From: Kineosporia sp. A_224
GTDB lineage: Bacteria; Actinomycetota; Actinomycetes; Actinomycetales; Kineosporiaceae
NCBI RefSeq assembly: GCF_002198655.1
Contig: NZ_MWLN01000163.1
Location: 1-36,415 of the forward strand
Length of the DNA: 36,415 bases
Direction of reading: 5' to 3'
Shown: positions 35,345 through 36,415 of the stretch, piece by piece
How the letters are laid out: the number at the start of each line of letters is the position of its first letter
Numbering within the stretch: the first letter of the stretch is position 1
Position numbers and translations under genes: made by a program
The notes under the pieces: generated by a model
Databases searched by the model: none
What the model saw: only the letters and a program-made list of their open reading frames with translations
Told to the model about the DNA's origin: nothing

Positions 35345-36415
35345 GTGTCCCCGCCCGGGATCAAGGACGTCGCTGCCCGCGCGGGCGTCTCGGTCGGCAC
35401 GGTCTCCAACGTCCTCAACCGCCCCGACCACGTGGGCGCCGCCACCCGCGCCCGCGTCGAGCAGGCCATCGCCGACCTCGGGTTCATCCGCAACGAGTCG
35501 GCGCGCCAGCTGCGTGCCGGGCGCAGCCGGACGATCGCCTACGTCCTCCTCGACGCCGGCAACCCGTTCTTCTCCGACGTCGCCAAGGGCGTCGAGGAGG
35601 CGGCCCGCGCGGCCGGTCTCGCGCTGTTCCTCTGCAACAGCGACCAGGACGCCCGCCGGGAGGACGACTACCTCGACCTGCTCCTCGAGCAGCGCGTGCG
35701 CGGCGTCCTCGTGACCCCGGTCGATCCGGACGGCGACCGGCTCGCCGCGCTGCCCGGCCGCGGCGTCCCCGTCGTCCTGCTCGACCGCGCGCAGCACGGC
35801 GGGTTCGAGGGCTGCAGCGTGTCCGTCGACGACGTCGAGGGCGGCGAGCTCGCGGTCGCCCACCTGCTCGAGCTCGGTCACCGCCGGATCGCGTTCGTCG
35901 GCGGCCCGATGGGCATCGTCCAGGTGCGCGAACGGCTCCAGGGCGCCCGGGCCGCCCTCGCCGCGGTGGGGCTGCCCGCGGACGCGCTCACCGAGATCGT
36001 CACCGAGGGCCTGACGGTCGGCGAGGGCCGCAGCGCGGGCGAGCGGATCACCGGCATGCCGGCCGGCCGCCGCCCGACGGCGGTCTTCTGCGCGAACGAC
36101 CTGCTCGCCCTCGGTCTGCTCCAGCAACTGACGCGGTTCGGGGTGGCGGTGCCGGACGACGTCGCGATCGTCGGCTACGACGACATCGAGTTCGCCGCCG
36201 CGGCCGCCGTCCCGCTGACCTCGGTGCGCCAGCCCCGGCACCAGCTCGGCCGGACCGCCGCGGAGCTGCTCCTCGAGGAGGACGCCGCGGCCAACGGCGG
36301 CCCGCCCCACACCCACCGCCAGGTCCAGTTCAGCCCCGACCTCGTCGTCCGCGAGTCCACCCGCAGCCGCAGCGCCCCCTGCTTCCGGTGGTGGACCGCA
36401 GCGCCTCGCTCCTGC
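35345..36415 (+). CDS. LacI-family regulator of the rhamnose operon (runs off the right edge)
   Basis: 357 codons are open to the window end with no stop. An N-terminal LacI helix-turn-helix, IKDVAARAGVSVGTVSNVLNRPDHVGAATRARVEQAIADLGF (6-47), ends with a hinge NESARQLRAGRSRTIAYVL. The sugar-binding core follows: NPFFSDVAKGVEEAARAAGL, HRRIAFVGGP, PTAVFCANDLLALGLLQ and VAIVGYDDIEFAAAAAVPLTSVRQP. The usual C-terminus is reached at LVVRESTR, but about 19 codons follow (Cys/Trp-containing, unlike the family), so the stop lies beyond the window or a late frameshift removed it. GGAGG stands 5 bases before GTG 35345. Divergent from the rha operon, whose operators fit a LacI protein, so rhamnose-responsive repression is inferred. 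Confidence 0.88.
   Translation, partial: MSPPGIKDVAARAGVSVGTVSNVLNRPDHVGAATRARVEQAIADLGFIRNESARQLRAGRSRTIAYVLLDAGNPFFSDVAKGVEEAARAAGLALFLCNSDQDARREDDYLDLLLEQRVRGVLVTPVDPDGDRLAALPGRGVPVVLLDRAQHGGFEGCSVSVDDVEGGELAVAHLLELGHRRIAFVGGPMGIVQVRERLQGARAALAAVGLPADALTEIVTEGLTVGEGRSAGERITGMPAGRRPTAVFCANDLLALGLLQQLTRFGVAVPDDVAIVGYDDIEFAAAAAVPLTSVRQPRHQLGRTAAELLLEEDAAANGGPPHTHRQVQFSPDLVVRESTRSRSAPCFRWWTAAPRSC

Overview
The window is about 36.4 kb of very GC-rich DNA with high-GC third codon positions, many GTG/TTG starts and dense coding. Together with the gene content (radA-disA-mutY block, ppx next to a TIM-barrel isomerase gene, ClpC with SigR/ClgR-type control, many apparently leaderless genes) this points to an actinomycete (Actinomycetota). 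A Kineosporiales-like relative would fit, but I cannot fix the order from sequence alone. I see no rRNA, tRNA, CRISPR, IS element, phage genes or origin; it reads as a chromosome.

Left part (1-12.1 kb): a minus-strand pair of exopolyphosphatase (ppx/gppA) and sugar-phosphate isomerase/epimerase. Then a plus-strand run: tandem-GNAT protein, cysteine-rich YkgJ-like protein, methyltransferase, small membrane protein and secreted lipoprotein. Next come the DNA-integrity genes radA, disA (c-di-AMP synthase) and mutY. A Phd/VapC toxin-antitoxin pair, with its own promoter and palindromic operator, sits between disA and mutY. An NAD-dependent sugar epimerase follows and ends at a strong bidirectional hairpin.

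Middle (12.2-25 kb): on the minus strand lie a full-length AAK+GNAT ArgA of the enterobacterial type (unusual for an actinobacterium), ribosome-rescue hydrolase ArfB, and a TetR regulator broken by a frameshift in a GC dinucleotide run. A divergent SDR protein lacks the catalytic tyrosine. A 0.7-kb non-coding region follows, holding two tandem copies of a roughly 65-bp hairpin-forming sequence, a TTGACA promoter candidate, an 18-bp hairpin and a small ORF, all ahead of a baeRF3-family gene. ClpC comes next, with a SigR-type promoter and an exact ClgR box upstream. It is divergent from a PAS-PP2C phosphatase, which is followed by a TetR-MMPL efflux pair with a palindrome at the promoter.

Right part (25-36.4 kb): a complete L-rhamnose uptake and catabolism operon on the minus strand. 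Its order is rhaT (ABC ATPase, frameshifted here) - rhaP - rhaQ - rhaS - rhaM - rhaI - rhaEW - rhaB, with stable hairpins at three junctions. A divergent LacI-family regulator runs off the right edge. LacI-type operators lie at the predicted transcription start of the rha operon and upstream of the regulator gene. Rhamnose would be imported by RhaSTPQ, mutarotated by RhaM, isomerised by RhaI, phosphorylated by RhaB, and split and oxidised to DHAP and lactate by RhaEW.

The best candidates for something undescribed are the twin structured repeats and structured leader at 15.55-16.24 kb. The two frameshifts (TetR, rhaT) need read-level checking, because each can be explained by one missing C.
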